Origin: Saprospiraceae bacterium
Lineage (GTDB): Bacteria > Bacteroidota > Bacteroidia > Chitinophagales > Saprospiraceae
Assembly: GCA_020631135.1 (NCBI GenBank)
Contig: JAHDHU010000001.1
Coordinates: 16,850-80,849 of the forward strand
Reading direction: 5' to 3'
Length of the DNA: 64,000 nucleotides
Below the pieces are notes generated by a model. That model was given only the letters and a program-made list of their open reading frames with translations, had not been told where the DNA came from and made no database searches. Position numbers and translations under genes: made by a program. Shown here one piece after another: positions 63,799-64,000 of this stretch (positions are counted from its first letter, which is position 1; each line of letters opens with the position of its first letter).

Positions 63799-63834
63799 GA
63801 TTTGTTTAGTTTATTACTAGGGTAAAAATAAGCA

Positions 63835-63862
63835 TAAAAAAAGCGATCATTTCTGATCGCTT
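63835..63862 (-). terminator. Rho-independent terminator of tsf
   Basis: On the minus strand AAGCGATCA and TGATCGCTT form a perfect 9-bp stem with GAAA loop, followed by TTTTTTT. It ends the rpsB-tsf transcript just before the histone-like HNH gene, so the latter needs its own promoter in 36 bases. Confidence 0.93.
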
Positions 63863-63868
63863 ATATTG

Positions 63869-64000
63869 TTAACCAAGTGCAATATGCACGAAACCGTCAA
63901 CGGTAAGGTTTTCATCAATGGATTTAAGATAGTCTCCAACTGACTCTTTATTTCCTTTTACGTATTGTTGGTTTAAAAGGGTTTTCTCTTTAAAAAATTT
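63869..64000 (-). CDS. tsf: Elongation factor Ts, C-terminal part (cut by window edge)
   Basis: The last 43 codons of an open frame that continues beyond the window: KFFKEKTLLNQQYVKG, then ESVGDYLKSIDENLTVDGFVHIALG. This matches the C-terminus of EF-Ts (typically KTLLEQ(E/P)FVKD...VxxYL), which exchanges GDP on EF-Tu. The frame stays open from the window edge to the stop at 63869. Its place upstream of pyrH agrees with the widespread rpsB-tsf-pyrH order. Confidence 0.85.
   Translation of the reverse strand, partial: KFFKEKTLLNQQYVKGNKESVGDYLKSIDENLTVDGFVHIALG

Noticed and set aside
63317..63820. Long plus-strand open frame rich in Ala, Phe and Val opposite the Lys-rich tail
   Set aside because: It is the complementary reading of the Lys/Ala codon repeats (AAA/GCT), so Phe/Leu/Ala runs are forced by the sequence on the other strand; no signal or start site supports expression.
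1..64000. tRNA, rRNA, CRISPR, prophage and insertion-sequence genes
   Set aside because: All gaps above about 70 bp were read by eye for T-loop sequence GTTCGA or GTTCAAAT, repeated spacers and transposase frames; none is present. XerD looks like the housekeeping recombinase, not an integron or phage integrase.

Overview
The window is AT-rich, densely coded DNA from a member of the Bacteroidota. The evidence is a C-terminal T9SS sorting domain (30207-31469), several SusC/FecA-type or carboxypeptidase-regulatory-like TonB receptors, a DUF5916 outer-membrane protein, a DUF4856/imelysin pair, lipoproteins with Bacteroidota-style lipoboxes, promoters of the TAnnTTTG type and few Shine-Dalgarno sites. 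The futalosine gene mqnC and the GGGP-synthase homologue fit a Saprospiria/Cytophagia-like lineage better than a typical flavobacterium, but this is an inference. I see no rRNA, tRNA, CRISPR array, prophage or intact insertion sequence.

Layout. 1-2.7 kb (minus): end of the window cuts lptB, followed upstream by an Ig-like lipoprotein and xerD. 2.9-9.0 kb (plus): a tightly packed DUF4856 - imelysin - HTTM - FecA-like receptor operon, probably for iron or another metal. 9.0-10.3 kb (minus): a secreted discoidin-like protein that looks frameshifted between its signal peptide and body. 10.6-19.7 kb (plus): a second TonB receptor, FMN-binding glutamate synthase-like protein, recQ, aroQ and an outer-membrane barrel receptor. 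19.7-20.5 kb (minus): DUF1801 protein and rnpA. 20.7-24.4 kb (plus): NDH-2, then an ABC ATPase, a His-rich FtsX-like permease and a small exported protein, which together resemble a zinc-linked transport set. 24.4-26.2 kb (minus): membrane protein and odhB. 26.4-31.5 kb: DUF5916 protein, DUF1801 protein, a barrel-like protein and a T9SS cargo. 31.5-37.6 kb (minus): methyltransferase, polytopic membrane protein, CHAP protein, aspS and a lipoprotein. 37.9-45.6 kb: MBL hydrolase, MscS channel, OsmC, thioredoxin, DUF2059 protein, ferredoxin with its reductase, a glycosyltransferase and a ComM/YifB ATPase. 45.8-51.8 kb (minus): uvrA, purine nucleoside phosphorylase, mqnC, yceI and a MarR regulator. 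52.0-61.3 kb (mostly plus): GGGP synthase, LEA lipoprotein, rsgA with a small membrane protein, flippase, M42 peptidase, PCD, rlmF, an HtrA protease, comF, a DinB-like protein and a UDG. 61.3-64 kb (minus): cutC, pyrH, an unusual histone-H1-like/NUMOD4/HNH fusion, and the end of tsf.

Main points for a second look: (1) the Lys/Ala-rich histone-like tail fused to a NUMOD4-HNH-HTH homing-endonuclease body, sitting between tsf and pyrH; (2) a perfect 16-bp palindrome, CGCATTCGCGAATGCG, present three times in 64 kb, twice inside genes encoding the same peptide IAFANA and once as a terminator stem; (3) the His-rich ABC transport set; (4) a group of genes whose -7 box lies exactly four bases before the start codon, implying leaderless mRNAs; (5) two likely frameshift events, in the 9.0-10.3 kb gene and at the end of pyrH.
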